Notes: generated from the sequence alone by a model not told the origin. A stretch of 64,000 bases of DNA from Oceanicaulis sp. MMSF_3324 (GCF_030733545.1 NZ_JASHIU010000008.1:99099-163098); one strand, 5' to 3'; positions 9,940-17,336 are shown, counted from the first letter of the stretch. A program made the numbers and translations.

Positions 9940-10206
9940 TTATTGACCGTCGCGCAAAGCCTTGATGAGTTCATCCTTGTTCATTTCGGAACGCCCTTCG
10001 ATCCCGACATCCTGGGCCTGTTCGTAAAGCTCGTCCTTGGTCCATTCCTCATAGGGGGCATGTTCGCCCCCCTTCGACGAGGCGTCCTGGTCATCTGAGG
10101 CTTGCGCATTGGCGACGCGGGCGGCCTTTGATTTGGACGCGCCTTCTTCGCGCAAAGCCTGGTATGTTTCGTCATCCTTGATGAATGGACCATGATCCTT
10201 GGTCAT
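9940..10206 (-). CDS. Rho-N/SAP-like domain small protein (DUF7218-type)
   Basis: 88 residues. The N-terminal GPFIKDDETYQALREEGASK...AARVANA block is the short conserved module often annotated DUF7218. The C-terminal YEEWTKDELYEQAQDVGIEG...MNKDELIKALRDG is a Rho termination factor N-terminal/SAP-like helix-extended-helix, which usually binds nucleic acid. Its ATG overlaps the TGA of the MscS gene (ATGA), implying translational coupling. It is common in stress-induced loci, and its exact role is unknown. Confidence 0.87.
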   Translation of the reverse strand: MTKDHGPFIKDDETYQALREEGASKSKAARVANAQASDDQDASSKGGEHAPYEEWTKDELYEQAQDVGIEGRSEMNKDELIKALRDGQ

Positions 10207-11393
10207 GACGGTTCTCCTTTTTGCGAGTCGCCTGCGTCAGTCGGGCTGGGGTCGATGACCGAGCCGTCATCGCGAGCGAGCATGAGCGTGCGTGTGGGGT
10301 AGGCGAACTCGACGCCCTCTTCAGCGAATTTGCGTACGAGCGCGATATTCACTTTGTGCCGAACGTCCATGTAGATCATGTACTCCATGCTCTGGGCATG
10401 ACAGACGACCTCGATTTCCAGGGCGCTATCGCCAAATCCGGCAAAATGCGCGCGTTCGAACCGGACCTGTTCGGTCTCATCGACGATGGTCTCGATCCAA
10501 TCCGGGATCTGCTCAAGCTGATCCGCCGGCGTCTGATAGGTGACGCCGATCCGGAACCGCCACCGCCGTTCCTCGAGCCGTTGGTAATTGCGGATCGTCT
10601 CATCCAGCAGATTGGTGTTGCGGATGATGACTTCTTCGCCCGACAGCGAACGTATGCGCGTGGTCTTCAGTCCGATCTTGCTGACCGTGCCGAGGTAGTC
10701 GCCGAACTCGATGAAGTCGTCACGTTTGAAGGGCTTATCGAACAGGATGGAAACACCTGCGAACAAGTCGCTGAACAGGCCCTGGGCCGCGAGACCGATG
10801 GCGATGCCGCCAATGCCCAGACCGGCGATGAGGGCGGTGATATCCACCCCCGCATTGTCGAGAACCAGTAGAAGTGCAGCGGACCAGATAAACGTGCTGA
10901 TCGCCCATTTGATGATGGCAATGCCGTTCCAGACCGCGCTGCGGGTGTCTGACCGCTTGAGCGCGCGACGTTGAACCATATCCACCAGGATGCCGCGGAT
11001 CACCGCCGCCGCCTGAATGATGACAATCAGGCCCAGAACATACCACACAGCGTCAATAACGGTTGATGGCGCCCCAGTTGCGCCCAGACCGATGACGGCG
11101 CCTATGACCAGAAAGGTCATGGCGGACATACGGTCTGCGGTCCCCAGAAAGACATAGGCGAGACTGGTTTTGTCCGCGCGCTGGCGCAGCAGGGATATGC
11201 CCCATTTTACCAGAGTTGCGGCGACCGCCACGCCCAGCGTGATGGCCAAGGCCAGGGTGACAGCCTGGGTGTCTTCAGAAATCCAGTCCATGAACACGGA
11301 GAACGCCGTTCGGCCTTGTTCGACAACGCTCTGAACATTGTCTTCCATGGCGTTCAGCGCTTCGGACGCGGCGGAATCCGGTGTCTGGCTCAT
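10203..11393 (-). CDS. MscS-family mechanosensitive ion channel
   Basis: 396 residues from the ATG at 11393; an upstream frame to 11516 would run through the Dps terminator and into dps, so I reject it. There are about four to five N-terminal transmembrane segments. The pore-lining TM3 is ALIAGLGIGGIAIGLAAQGL, with the Gly/Ala-packed pattern of MscS, and is followed by the beta domain (LFDKPFKRDDFIEFGDYLGTV...IRNTNLLDETIRNY). Such channels release solutes on hypo-osmotic shock. The gene is translationally coupled to the Rho-N-like gene. Confidence 0.93.
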   Translation of the reverse strand: MSQTPDSAASEALNAMEDNVQSVVEQGRTAFSVFMDWISEDTQAVTLALAITLGVAVAATLVKWGISLLRQRADKTSLAYVFLGTADRMSAMTFLVIGAVIGLGATGAPSTVIDAVWYVLGLIVIIQAAAVIRGILVDMVQRRALKRSDTRSAVWNGIAIIKWAISTFIWSAALLLVLDNAGVDITALIAGLGIGGIAIGLAAQGLFSDLFAGVSILFDKPFKRDDFIEFGDYLGTVSKIGLKTTRIRSLSGEEVIIRNTNLLDETIRNYQRLEERRWRFRIGVTYQTPADQLEQIPDWIETIVDETEQVRFERAHFAGFGDSALEIEVVCHAQSMEYMIYMDVRHKVNIALVRKFAEEGVEFAYPTRTLMLARDDGSVIDPSPTDAGDSQKGEPS

Positions 11394-11409
11394 CAGGCTA
11401 CCCCATACG

Positions 11410-11432
11410 AAAAAGCGGGCTCGAAAGCCCGC
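11410..11432 (-). terminator. Rho-independent terminator of dps
   Basis: On the minus strand GCGGGCT-TTCG-AGCCCGC is followed by TTTTT. It sits between the dps stop and the mscS start, so mscS depends on read-through or an unseen promoter. Confidence 0.88.
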
Positions 11433-11451
11433 TTCTCCGGATTGAATGGTC

Positions 11452-11961
11452 TTACTTCTCAGCGATGATGGAGTTGAGCATCCAGATCGCTTCTTCGTGC
11501 CAGGCCATGCGTTCAATCATCATGTCAGCAGTCACGAAGTCTTTCTTGTCCTCGCACCATTCAATGGCGTCCCGCATCGACTTCACCGCGGTCCGGTGGT
11601 CGTCGATCAGCATTTTGACATGCTTCTCGGCAGACTGTTCAAGGTCGTAATCCTCGATGTCGGACAGTTCGCCATATTTGCGATAGGACGCCGGCGCTTT
11701 CTCTCCGAGCGCGCGGATGCGTTCGGCGATTTCATCAATCGCGCCGTAGAGGTTTTCGTAGTGCTCTTCGGTGAGCTTGTGCAGGCTGTAGAAGGTGGGG
11801 CCCACAACGTTCCAGTGCACACCCTGTGTCTTGATGAAGAGCATGTAGCTGTCGGCCAGGACCTTGCCCAGCTCGCTCGCGATCTTTGAGCGGTCTTCAG
11901 GTTGAATGCCGGCTTTCTGATCGAATTGAACGGTTTTGGAAGCAAGAGCGGCGCTGCTCAT
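11452..11961 (-). CDS. dps: Dps family DNA-binding ferritin
   Basis: 169 residues from the ATG at 11961, chosen because TGGAG lies eight bases upstream and the sigma-EcfG promoter lies just beyond. The intersubunit ferroxidase ligands are all present with canonical spacing: His49, His61, Asp76, Glu80, within HWNVVGPTFYSLHKLTEEHY and following. Dps dodecamers oxidise and store iron with H2O2 and shield DNA. Strong monocistronic terminator. Confidence 0.97.
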   Translation of the reverse strand: MSSAALASKTVQFDQKAGIQPEDRSKIASELGKVLADSYMLFIKTQGVHWNVVGPTFYSLHKLTEEHYENLYGAIDEIAERIRALGEKAPASYRKYGELSDIEDYDLEQSAEKHVKMLIDDHRTAVKSMRDAIEWCEDKKDFVTADMMIERMAWHEEAIWMLNSIIAEK

Positions 11962-11992
11962 AATCAATCTCCATCTTGTTGCGAGACGGATA

Positions 11993-12018
11993 AACGCGCC
12001 TCGCGACGATACGGTTCC
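11993..12018 (-). promoter_or_regulatory. sigma-EcfG promoter for dps
   Basis: On the minus strand GGAAC (12018-12014), 17-nt spacer, CGTT (11996-11993), starting 32 bp before the dps ATG. Confidence 0.85.
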
Positions 12019-12157
12019 GTGATGGGCTGAATAAAAGCAGCAACCTGTCTGAATACTCGTCTTCGGAGAGCCGCAGTGAGCTGGCAATTGCAATCAGATG
12101 GAAAAAAGTATGCTTTATATATGCACGCCAAATTTGATGATGCACTTGGGTTTTTCT

Positions 12158-12182
12158 GGAACCTGTTTCCAAGCGGAGCGTT
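12158..12182 (+). promoter_or_regulatory. sigma-EcfG promoter for the DUF1328 gene and probably the operon to 14201
   Basis: GGAAC (12158-12162), 16-nt spacer, CGTT (12179-12182), ending 36 bp before the ATG at 12219. No other promoter of this type is seen before the FNT transporter gene ends, so it may drive five genes. Confidence 0.85.
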
Positions 12183-12218
12183 AGTTGTCGGCCTGATTGA
12201 AACACACGGAGCTAACCC

Positions 12219-12392
12219 ATGCTGAGACTGGCCCTTGGATTTTTCGTCGTCGCCCTGATCGCAGCCTTGTTCGGCTTCGGCGGCATCGCAGCTGGCGCCG
12301 CCTCTATCGCGCAAGTGCTGTTCTTCGTTTTCCTGGTTCTGTTCGTCGTGTCGCTCCTGTTCGGTGCGCTGCGCGGCCGAGCGCCCCGCTGA
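12219..12392 (+). CDS. DUF1328 small membrane protein
   Basis: A 57-residue protein. It starts [20 protein letters not shown], has [20 protein letters not shown] and ends LRGRAPR. Two closely spaced transmembrane helices separated by GFGGIAxGAA are characteristic of the DUF1328/YtjA family. It sits directly behind a sigma-EcfG promoter. The function is unknown, but family members are widely stress-induced in Proteobacteria. A weak hairpin (12410-12430) without a T-run lies between it and the next gene. Confidence 0.92.
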   Translation: MLRLALGFFVVALIAALFGFGGIAAGAASIAQVLFFVFLVLFVVSLLFGALRGRAPR

Positions 12393-12463
12393 TCAAACAC
12401 TGACGAGGCCAGGCGGGCTATGCCCGTCTGATAAGCACTTCTAATCACTAAAGGATTGTCATT

Positions 12464-12685
12464 ATGAAAAAGTATGCACCTCTGTTCGCCGCCCCGTTCC
12501 TGCTGACCGTTGTCGCCTGTTCGGATGGTCCCGCTGAAAACGCTGGCGAAGACATGGACGAAGCCGTTGAAGAAGTGACGGGTGAAAACCAGGACACGTT
12601 CGAGAACGCTGGCGAAGAAATGGATGAAGCCGTGGACGAGGCTGAAGAAGCCGCTGAAGACGCCACGGACGAACCGTCTCGCTAA
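12464..12685 (+). CDS. Acidic repeat lipoprotein
   Basis: 73 residues. A lipoprotein signal with lipobox (LLTVVAC) puts the lipidated Cys at residue 19. The rest is almost entirely Glu/Asp/Ala and contains two near-identical units, ENAGEDMDEAVEEV and ENAGEEMDEAVDEA, probably an acidic helix. It resembles an enlarged entericidin-like lipoprotein and parallels the smaller one at 19099. Probably part of the sigma-EcfG-driven cluster from 12219. The function is unknown. Confidence 0.82.
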   Translation: MKKYAPLFAAPFLLTVVACSDGPAENAGEDMDEAVEEVTGENQDTFENAGEEMDEAVDEAEEAAEDATDEPSR

Positions 12686-12728
12686 TCAAATTTCGTCGCC
12701 CGACCAACCTTCAGAAAAGGAGAGCAAA

Positions 12729-13013
12729 ATGGCCCGTGGCCCTGCTAAAGCCGAAATTACAACTGAAGAACTCAAGGCGGATCTGGACTCCTTGCGTGAG
12801 GACATGAACCAGCTGGTGGGCGATCTGTCCAAGGTTGTCCAACAGGGCGGGGAAAAAGGCGTCAAAGCCGGTCGCTCCGCGCTTGAGGACAGCCTTGAAA
12901 CAGCCGAAGAGGCCCCTGACCAGCTTCGCGAACTTATTCGCGAAAATCCGCTGGGCGCTTGCGGCGCTGCAATCGGCGCAGGCTTTCTCGGCGCGCTTCT
13001 GATGCGTCGCTAG
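12729..13013 (+). CDS. ElaB/YqjD/DUF883-like membrane-anchored protein
   Basis: 94 residues from the ATG behind AAGGAGAGCAAA; the longer frame overlaps the preceding lipoprotein gene and lacks a ribosome site. The body is an amphipathic coiled helix (LKADLDSLREDMNQLVGDLS...). One C-terminal membrane anchor ends the protein (NPLGACGAAIGAGFLGALLMRR). This is the layout of ElaB/YqjD, inner-membrane proteins that bind ribosomes in stationary phase in E. coli. Any ribosome binding here is inference. Confidence 0.87.
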   Translation: MARGPAKAEITTEELKADLDSLREDMNQLVGDLSKVVQQGGEKGVKAGRSALEDSLETAEEAPDQLRELIRENPLGACGAAIGAGFLGALLMRR

Positions 13014-13023
13014 GGAGCGTATC

Positions 13024-13386
13024 GTGAACGCACTGCTGATACCAATCGCGCTTATCGGCCCGATTATCGGCGCAATATTCGCCACCCATGCGGGATGGAG
13101 CTGGGCCTCGGTCCAGTACTCCCCTTGGGTGGCAAGTGCGCTGATTGGCGCTATTTATGCCTGTCTGGGTTCGATCGCTGCGGCCATCCTACTTTGGAAA
13201 GCCAATCGCAAAGAGCCTCCTGCAACATCGTCCGCAAGTACGGCGTCGCCCCTGGCGCTGGTAGAGCTGGCCATGAAGCGGAAGCCTTTGCAAACGACCG
13301 CGACCCTCATGGGGTTTGGTGCGCTTCTGGCGCGTAAACCGAAGCTGGCCATGGAAACCTTGTCCAAGTTCGCGCTTTCCAATTAA
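13024..13386 (+). CDS. Small inner-membrane protein, YqjE-like position
   Basis: 120 residues with two hydrophobic helices (ALLIPIALIGPIIGAIFA and ASALIGAIYACLGSIAAAIL), a Ser/Thr/Pro linker and a basic C-terminal part (MKRKPLQTTATLMGFGALLARKPK). The gene is 10 bp after the ElaB-like gene. The pairing of an ElaB/YqjD-like anchor with a following membrane protein resembles yqjD-yqjE in enterics, although sequence similarity to YqjE is not evident. The function is unknown. Confidence 0.75.
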   Translation: MNALLIPIALIGPIIGAIFATHAGWSWASVQYSPWVASALIGAIYACLGSIAAAILLWKANRKEPPATSSASTASPLALVELAMKRKPLQTTATLMGFGALLARKPKLAMETLSKFALSN

Positions 13387-13397
13387 AGGGTCTGCCC

Positions 13398-14201
13398 TTG
13401 CCGAAAAAAACAGAACACGAACTGCGCGCCAAACGCCTTGCGGCGCGCAGCGAAATTGCCTCCAAGACGCTCTACTCAGTCATTGCTGAAACCGGGAAGG
13501 AAGAGCTGCTCAGGCCTTCCAGCTCGCTCCTCTACTCAGCCCTCACGGCGGGTCTCGCCATGGGGGCTTCTGTCTTGCTAATGGGGGCGATCGCAAAGGC
13601 GGTCGGCGACGCTTCCTGGAGCGCGCTCGCCATTGCGGTCGGCTATCCGGCCGGTTTCCTGCTGATCGCCATGGCGCGGATGCAGCTGTTCACAGAGAAC
13701 ACGCTCACCGCCGTATTGCCCGTCACCAAGAACCGCCGCTGGCGTTCTGTGCGTCTATTGGGGCGCTTGTGGGCGATTGTCCTGGTGGGCAATCTGGTCG
13801 GGGCTGTCGCGATCGGCGCCGTGCTCAGTCATGTCACAGAGCCAGATCTCTATGACGCCATGGTCACGGCGTCTTCGCATATCACGCACCGTGACGCCCT
13901 GGGCAATTTCATATCCGCCTTGCCGGCCGGTTTCCTGATCGGCCTGATGGCCTGGTCATTGCCGGGCCTGCCTTATGAAAAGCTGGGTGCTGTCTTCATC
14001 GTGACTTATCTCGTAGGGGCAGGGGGCTTCCCGCATATCGTGGCCGGCACGGTCGAGACGACCGTCCTGATCGCCGCAGGGGTCTGGGGGCTGGGCGAGG
14101 GCCTGGCTTTCATTCTGCCTGTCCTGGTCGGCAACACCCTGGGCGGGGCGGCGCTGTTCGCTGGACTGGCCTATGGGCAGGTTCACGAGGAAATCGAATA
14201 A
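13398..14201 (+). CDS. Formate/nitrite transporter (FNT) family protein
   Basis: 267 residues with six hydrophobic helices. It is the YfdC-type branch: a long charged cytoplasmic N-terminus (KTEHELRAKRLAARSEIASK), then TAGLAMGASVLLMG, GYPAGFLLIAMARMQLFTEN and the late GNTLGGAALFAGLAYGQV segment with the conserved asparagine-glycine signature. FNT pentamers move small monovalent anions (formate, nitrite, HS-). The substrate of this branch is uncertain. The start codon is a TTG (13398) with no strong ribosome site. It ends the stress operon that begins at 12219. Confidence 0.88.
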   Translation: MPKKTEHELRAKRLAARSEIASKTLYSVIAETGKEELLRPSSSLLYSALTAGLAMGASVLLMGAIAKAVGDASWSALAIAVGYPAGFLLIAMARMQLFTENTLTAVLPVTKNRRWRSVRLLGRLWAIVLVGNLVGAVAIGAVLSHVTEPDLYDAMVTASSHITHRDALGNFISALPAGFLIGLMAWSLPGLPYEKLGAVFIVTYLVGAGGFPHIVAGTVETTVLIAAGVWGLGEGLAFILPVLVGNTLGGAALFAGLAYGQVHEEIE

Positions 14202-14215
14202 AAGCGAATTTGTCA

Positions 14216-14240
14216 GGAACCTCCTGCCTGACTGTTCGTT
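14216..14240 (+). promoter_or_regulatory. sigma-EcfG promoter with no protein gene behind it (sRNA promoter)
   Basis: GGAAC (14216-14220), 16-nt spacer, CGTT (14237-14240). The next 390 bp on this strand hold no credible reading frame but contain two stable hairpins, so the product is most likely a small RNA. Confidence 0.82.
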
Positions 14241-14246
14241 ACCTAG

Positions 14247-14362
14247 CTGTCCCGAATCCCACGGGGCGTATTACGACCAAAGCTGCGGAGGTTGACCCTC
14301 CCCCCTGACCCCTTCCGCAGCCTTTCTTGAAGCCGCTCTCGATATCGAGGGCGGCTTCATTA
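14247..14362 (+). ncRNA. Candidate GsrN-like general stress response sRNA
   Basis: The predicted transcript starts about 7 nt after the CGTT element. Hairpin 1 pairs GCTGCGGAGG (14282-14291) with CCTTCCGCAGC (14311-14321; one bulge) and exposes a C-rich loop, CCCTCCCCCC at 14296-14305. A CTTTCTT tract follows. Hairpin 2 is a 30-nt inverted repeat (14329-14358) with a single T-G pair at 14337/14350, followed by ATTAT. In Caulobacter, GsrN is transcribed by the GSR sigma factor and uses a C-rich 5' hairpin loop to bind the G-rich leader of katG mRNA; promoter class and architecture agree here. Exact ends and homology are unproven. Confidence 0.62.
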
Positions 14363-14572
14363 TGCGTGCCCGGATGGTCAGGCGGTCCGCCTTGCGCGCA
14401 GGCTCACGGTCGTGACGGACAAGTCAGCATCCGATGAGAGATGACGCCGCCCGCGCTGACGGCCAGCGGGAGAGGGCGACAGCTGTCGCTTGCCTTTATC
14501 AAGGCGTCTGGTGTTGGGGAGCCATGAAGCGGGACGTTTCTCGAGCGGATCAATGTGCTGCGAGACAGGCGC
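14363..14572. other. Intergenic stretch with nothing recognised
   Basis: Between the candidate sRNA and the terminator of the next gene I find no supported reading frame, promoter or repeat. A 67-codon open frame here (14434-14637) has no ribosome site and runs into the terminator. Confidence 0.5.
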
Positions 14573-14602
14573 AAAAAAGGGGGCGCGCCGTAGCGCGCCC
14601 CC
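14573..14602 (-). terminator. Rho-independent terminator of the 14634-15359 gene
   Basis: On the minus strand a perfect 10-bp GC stem (GGGGGCGCGC with GCGCGCCCCC, 4-nt loop) is followed by six T. Confidence 0.93.
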
Positions 14603-14633
14603 AGGCTTTGGGGTTGGTCATGCCCCTCAGATT

Positions 14634-15359
14634 TTAGCGGCCGTCCAGATAGGCCCCGGTGTTGACCGGCGTATCTTCCATGACGCGCACATCCTCGGCC
14701 GTCATGTCGGAAGTGACCGTCCAGCCGCTTTCGGCGCTGTAGGCCAGATCCAGTTCATCAAAGTCGACGACGCCAACTTCGCCACCCAGGCCGAGGAAGC
14801 CGCCGTCGCGAATGATGGCGTATTCCGTGTCGCCCTCGAGCGTGAACTTCACGTCCTCGAGATGGGCGATGGTTTCGCCGGCATCATTCATGATCGCAGC
14901 GCCGGTCAGGTCACTGTAGAACAGCTCGCCGTCCTCACGCTGATCCTCGATGGACACCACGAATGGGCTATCCTGGATGGCCTCGGCGTCCTCAAGCTGC
15001 TCGTCGGTCAGCGAAGCGGTGACGACGAGTTCGCCGTCTTCATCGTGTGAGATGCTTGCAGCGACGGTTGAGACTGCGACCTCCTCGTCAAACAGTCCCA
15101 GAAAACCACCGCGGGAAATGACGAGCGCTTCGGGATCGCCTGCGTCAGTCATACGGATGTCGGTGATCGCGGACGCGCCGTCAGCATACTCCAAGTCAGC
15201 ACCCACAACGTTTGAGGCTTTGACCTTGTGAGACGCCATCTCGGCTTCGGCGCCGGTTGTCATTTCCGTGTGCATCTCAGCCTCTTGGGCTTGTGCAGTC
15301 GCCAGAGCGGCGGTGGACATCAGAGCGATCGAGGTGCTCAGCATCAGCTTATTCAACAT
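14634..15359 (-). CDS. Exported protein with duplicated PRC-barrel-like units
   Basis: 241 residues. Sec signal peptide MLNKLMLSTSIALMSTAALA cleaved near ATAQA-QE. The mature part holds two copies of the PRC-barrel core. The first is KVKASNVVGADLEYADGASA...ISRGGFLGLFDEEVAVS. The second is YSDLTGAAIMNDAGE...IRDGGFLGLGGEVGVVDFDEL. The shared GGFLGL(F/G) turn marks an internal duplication. It is predicted periplasmic, acidic and of unknown function. It has its own sigma-EcfG promoter and a strong terminator. It is a second exported PRC protein of this island alongside the one at 8407-9114. Confidence 0.87.
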   Translation of the reverse strand: MLNKLMLSTSIALMSTAALATAQAQEAEMHTEMTTGAEAEMASHKVKASNVVGADLEYADGASAITDIRMTDAGDPEALVISRGGFLGLFDEEVAVSTVAASISHDEDGELVVTASLTDEQLEDAEAIQDSPFVVSIEDQREDGELFYSDLTGAAIMNDAGETIAHLEDVKFTLEGDTEYAIIRDGGFLGLGGEVGVVDFDELDLAYSAESGWTVTSDMTAEDVRVMEDTPVNTGAYLDGR

Positions 15360-15405
15360 AACTTGTCTCCTTCATTGCTAGCGATCAAGTCGAACGCAAT
15401 TAAGA

Positions 15406-15430
15406 AACGTTGTTATCGAGGTGCCGTTCC
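15406..15430 (-). promoter_or_regulatory. sigma-EcfG promoter for the 14634-15359 gene
   Basis: On the minus strand GGAAC (15430-15426), 16-nt spacer, CGTT (15409-15406), starting 47 bp upstream of the ATG. Confidence 0.85.
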
Positions 15431-15505
15431 AAGTTAATCGGCGGCTATTCTGTGAATATATTGAGGCAGAAACTTGCGCGCCCATCATCGCGCTTCATCC
15501 ATGCA

Positions 15506-15539
15506 AAAAGGGCGTCGTGAATATTCACGACGCCCTTTT
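15506..15539 (-). terminator. Bidirectional-looking terminator after phyR
   Basis: A perfect 34-bp palindrome with AAAAGGGCGTC arms and terminal A/T runs, so it could terminate in both directions. It lies 21 bp beyond the phyR stop codon. Confidence 0.85.
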
Positions 15540-15560
15540 GTAGTCTTGTTGTGGCTAGGT

Positions 15561-16334
15561 TTATTCGGCCGCGACGGGTTTCTTCTCGAAGAAAAACAGG
15601 GCCTGGCTGATGGTGGCCGACACCGTTTCCGGCATGAAGGGTTTGGTCACAAGGTAGGTGGGTTCCGGCTTCTCACCTGTCAGCAGACGTTCGGGATAGG
15701 CGGTGATGAAGATCACGGGCACATTCATCTCGTCCAGAATGTCCTTCACCGCATCAATGCCGGAACTGTTATCGGCCAGTTGGATATCTGCCAGCACCAG
15801 TCCGGGCGGTGATTTCTGGGCCAGCGCTACAGCTTGATCACGCGTGCGAGCAACGCCGGTGACGCTATGGCCTGCATTCTCCACAATGGCGCGCAAGTCG
15901 AGCGCGATCACCGGCTCGTCCTCGATGATCATGACCCGGGTCGCGAGGCCGGCATTGAGTTCCTGTTGAGCGGAGACCAGAAGGCTTTGGGCTTCACTGT
16001 CATCAATCCGCAGGATGTGCGCGACATCTTCGATGGAAAAACCTTCCACCGAAGTCAGCAGCATCACCTGGCGCGCCTTGGGCGTCACATGAGAGAGCGG
16101 GCTCGATTCCTCATCAGTGGAACTGGTATCAAGATCCGGGCTCCAGCACGCATGAAAGAGCTGGAACAGGGCCACTTGGGGAGACAGGTCCTGACCTAGC
16201 TCTTCATTGCCTTCGACGGCGGCTTCAAGACATGCGCGCACATGGGCGTCGCCGCTTTGCTGGGATCCGGTCAGGATCCTGGCATATCGACGCAAGTATG
16301 GAATGTGTGCGCGAATTGCTTGAACAAAACTCAT
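15561..16334 (-). CDS. phyR: General stress response anti-anti-sigma response regulator PhyR
   Basis: 257 residues from the ATG at 16334, preceded by GGGGAGAG. The N-terminal half is an ECF-sigma-like domain (IRAHIPYLRRYARILTGSQQ; region 4-like EGFSIEDVAHILRIDDSEA). The C-terminal half is a receiver (RVMIIEDEPVIALDL; phospho-acceptor Asp in LVLADIQLAD; Thr in IFITAYPE; Lys in VTKPF). Once phosphorylated, PhyR sequesters NepR and frees EcfG. It is divergent from nepR-ecfG and has its own sigma-EcfG promoter, so it is positively autoregulated. Confidence 0.97.
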   Translation of the reverse strand: MSFVQAIRAHIPYLRRYARILTGSQQSGDAHVRACLEAAVEGNEELGQDLSPQVALFQLFHACWSPDLDTSSTDEESSPLSHVTPKARQVMLLTSVEGFSIEDVAHILRIDDSEAQSLLVSAQQELNAGLATRVMIIEDEPVIALDLRAIVENAGHSVTGVARTRDQAVALAQKSPPGLVLADIQLADNSSGIDAVKDILDEMNVPVIFITAYPERLLTGEKPEPTYLVTKPFMPETVSATISQALFFFEKKPVAAE

Positions 16335-16369
16335 TGTGGGCTCTCCCCAAAAAACAGTGTCACCGTCCA

Positions 16370-16394
16370 AACGGGCAATATGAGAAAGGGTTCC
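16370..16394 (-). promoter_or_regulatory. sigma-EcfG promoter for phyR
   Basis: On the minus strand GGAAC (16394-16390), 16-nt spacer, CGTT (16373-16370), starting 36 bp before the phyR ATG. Confidence 0.88.
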
Positions 16395-16414
16395 CAAAAA
16401 AATGCATTTTTATC

Positions 16415-16439
16415 GGAACCGGATCAGCTCAGGGACGTT
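16415..16439 (+). promoter_or_regulatory. sigma-EcfG promoter for nepR-ecfG
   Basis: GGAAC (16415-16419), 16-nt spacer, CGTT (16436-16439). It is back-to-back with the phyR promoter, only 20 bp apart between the two -35 elements. Confidence 0.88.
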
Positions 16440-16497
16440 TCACAGACAGATCGGCCTTTAGGGCCAGTATGAAATGACATGAGAATGGCGACATAGA

Positions 16498-16716
16498 ATG
16501 GCAATGTCTGAGGGCAAGAATGGCGCGCGCAACGCGCCCGATCCGTCCATTGTGCAGCGGACGCGGAAGCAACAAGAAAATATAGGCCAAGGCTTACGGC
16601 ACATGTTTGATTCCGTGCTGGACGAGGGCGTGCCGGACGACTTTGCCGATCTGCTGGACCGACTTGAGGAAGGCGAAGCCAAGCGCGGCGAGAATGATGG
16701 TGGCGCCCGTGAGTAA
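16498..16716 (+). CDS. nepR: Anti-sigma factor NepR
   Basis: 72 residues. The core ENIGQGLRHMFDSVLDEGVPDDFADLLDRLEE is the NepR helix pair that binds either EcfG or phosphorylated PhyR; the N-terminus is basic and disordered. The ATG at 16504 (third codon) is an alternative start. Its end overlaps the start of ecfG, so the two proteins are translationally coupled and made in proportion. First gene of the nepR-ecfG-kinase operon. Confidence 0.95.
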   Translation: MAMSEGKNGARNAPDPSIVQRTRKQQENIGQGLRHMFDSVLDEGVPDDFADLLDRLEEGEAKRGENDGGARE

Positions 16717-17335
16717 GGTCGGATCTGAATCTGCCGGCTTATCGCCGTCCGAAATGATGTCTCAGTCCCAGTTCCGCCAGGAGCTGACCGAGGCTATCCC
16801 CCATATGCGCGCTTTCGCGAGAAGCCTGACCGGCGAGGCCGCCAGCGCTGACGACTTGGCGCAAGACGCCATGATGAAAGCGTGGTCCGCACGCGACAAA
16901 TTCAAGGCCGGGACCAATTTCCGGGCTTGGGTGCTCACGATCGTGCGCAACCAATTTTATTCCGACAAACGACGGTCATGGCGACAGGCTGAGTGGGACC
17001 AGGAGTTGGCTGAACGCACGCTTCCCGCCGTTGACAACCAGGAACAGATTGTCGCGCTCGATGAACTGCGTCGCGGGCTGGCGGAGTTGCCGGAAGATCA
17101 GCGCGAGGCGTTGATACTGGTCGGCGCAGGTGGGTATTCCTATGAGGAAGCCGCCGAAATCTGTGAATGCGCAATAGGCACGGTGAAAAGCCGGGTCTCA
17201 CGCGCTCGTCTGGCGTTGGAGGGCATCATGAAAGCTGGCCCTGCCGCCAAAGCCAATTCCGACGGTGTGGCCGCTTCTGATGCGGTGGACACCCTCCTCG
17301 ATCAGGTCAGCGACCTAGCTGAGCAGGCGCGTTAG
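16697..17335 (+). CDS. ecfG: General stress response ECF sigma factor (ECF15) EcfG
   Basis: About 212 residues. Region 2 covers [20 protein letters not shown] through [20 protein letters not shown], and region 4 covers [20 protein letters not shown] through [18 protein letters not shown], the DNA-binding helix. Start is uncertain: ATG at 16694 or 16697 (behind GGCGAG, overlapping nepR), GTG at 16709, or ATG at 16754/16757 would all be in frame; the conserved part starts after the last. It directs RNA polymerase to the GGAAC-N16/17-CGTT promoters found around it. Confidence 0.95.
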   Translation: MVAPVSKVGSESAGLSPSEMMSQSQFRQELTEAIPHMRAFARSLTGEAASADDLAQDAMMKAWSARDKFKAGTNFRAWVLTIVRNQFYSDKRRSWRQAEWDQELAERTLPAVDNQEQIVALDELRRGLAELPEDQREALILVGAGGYSYEEAAEICECAIGTVKSRVSRARLALEGIMKAGPAAKANSDGVAASDAVDTLLDQVSDLAEQAR

Positions 17336-17336
17336 C

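Noticed and set aside
14434..14637. 67-codon plus-strand frame after the candidate sRNA
   Set aside because: No ribosome site and it runs through the terminator and stop of the convergent gene.
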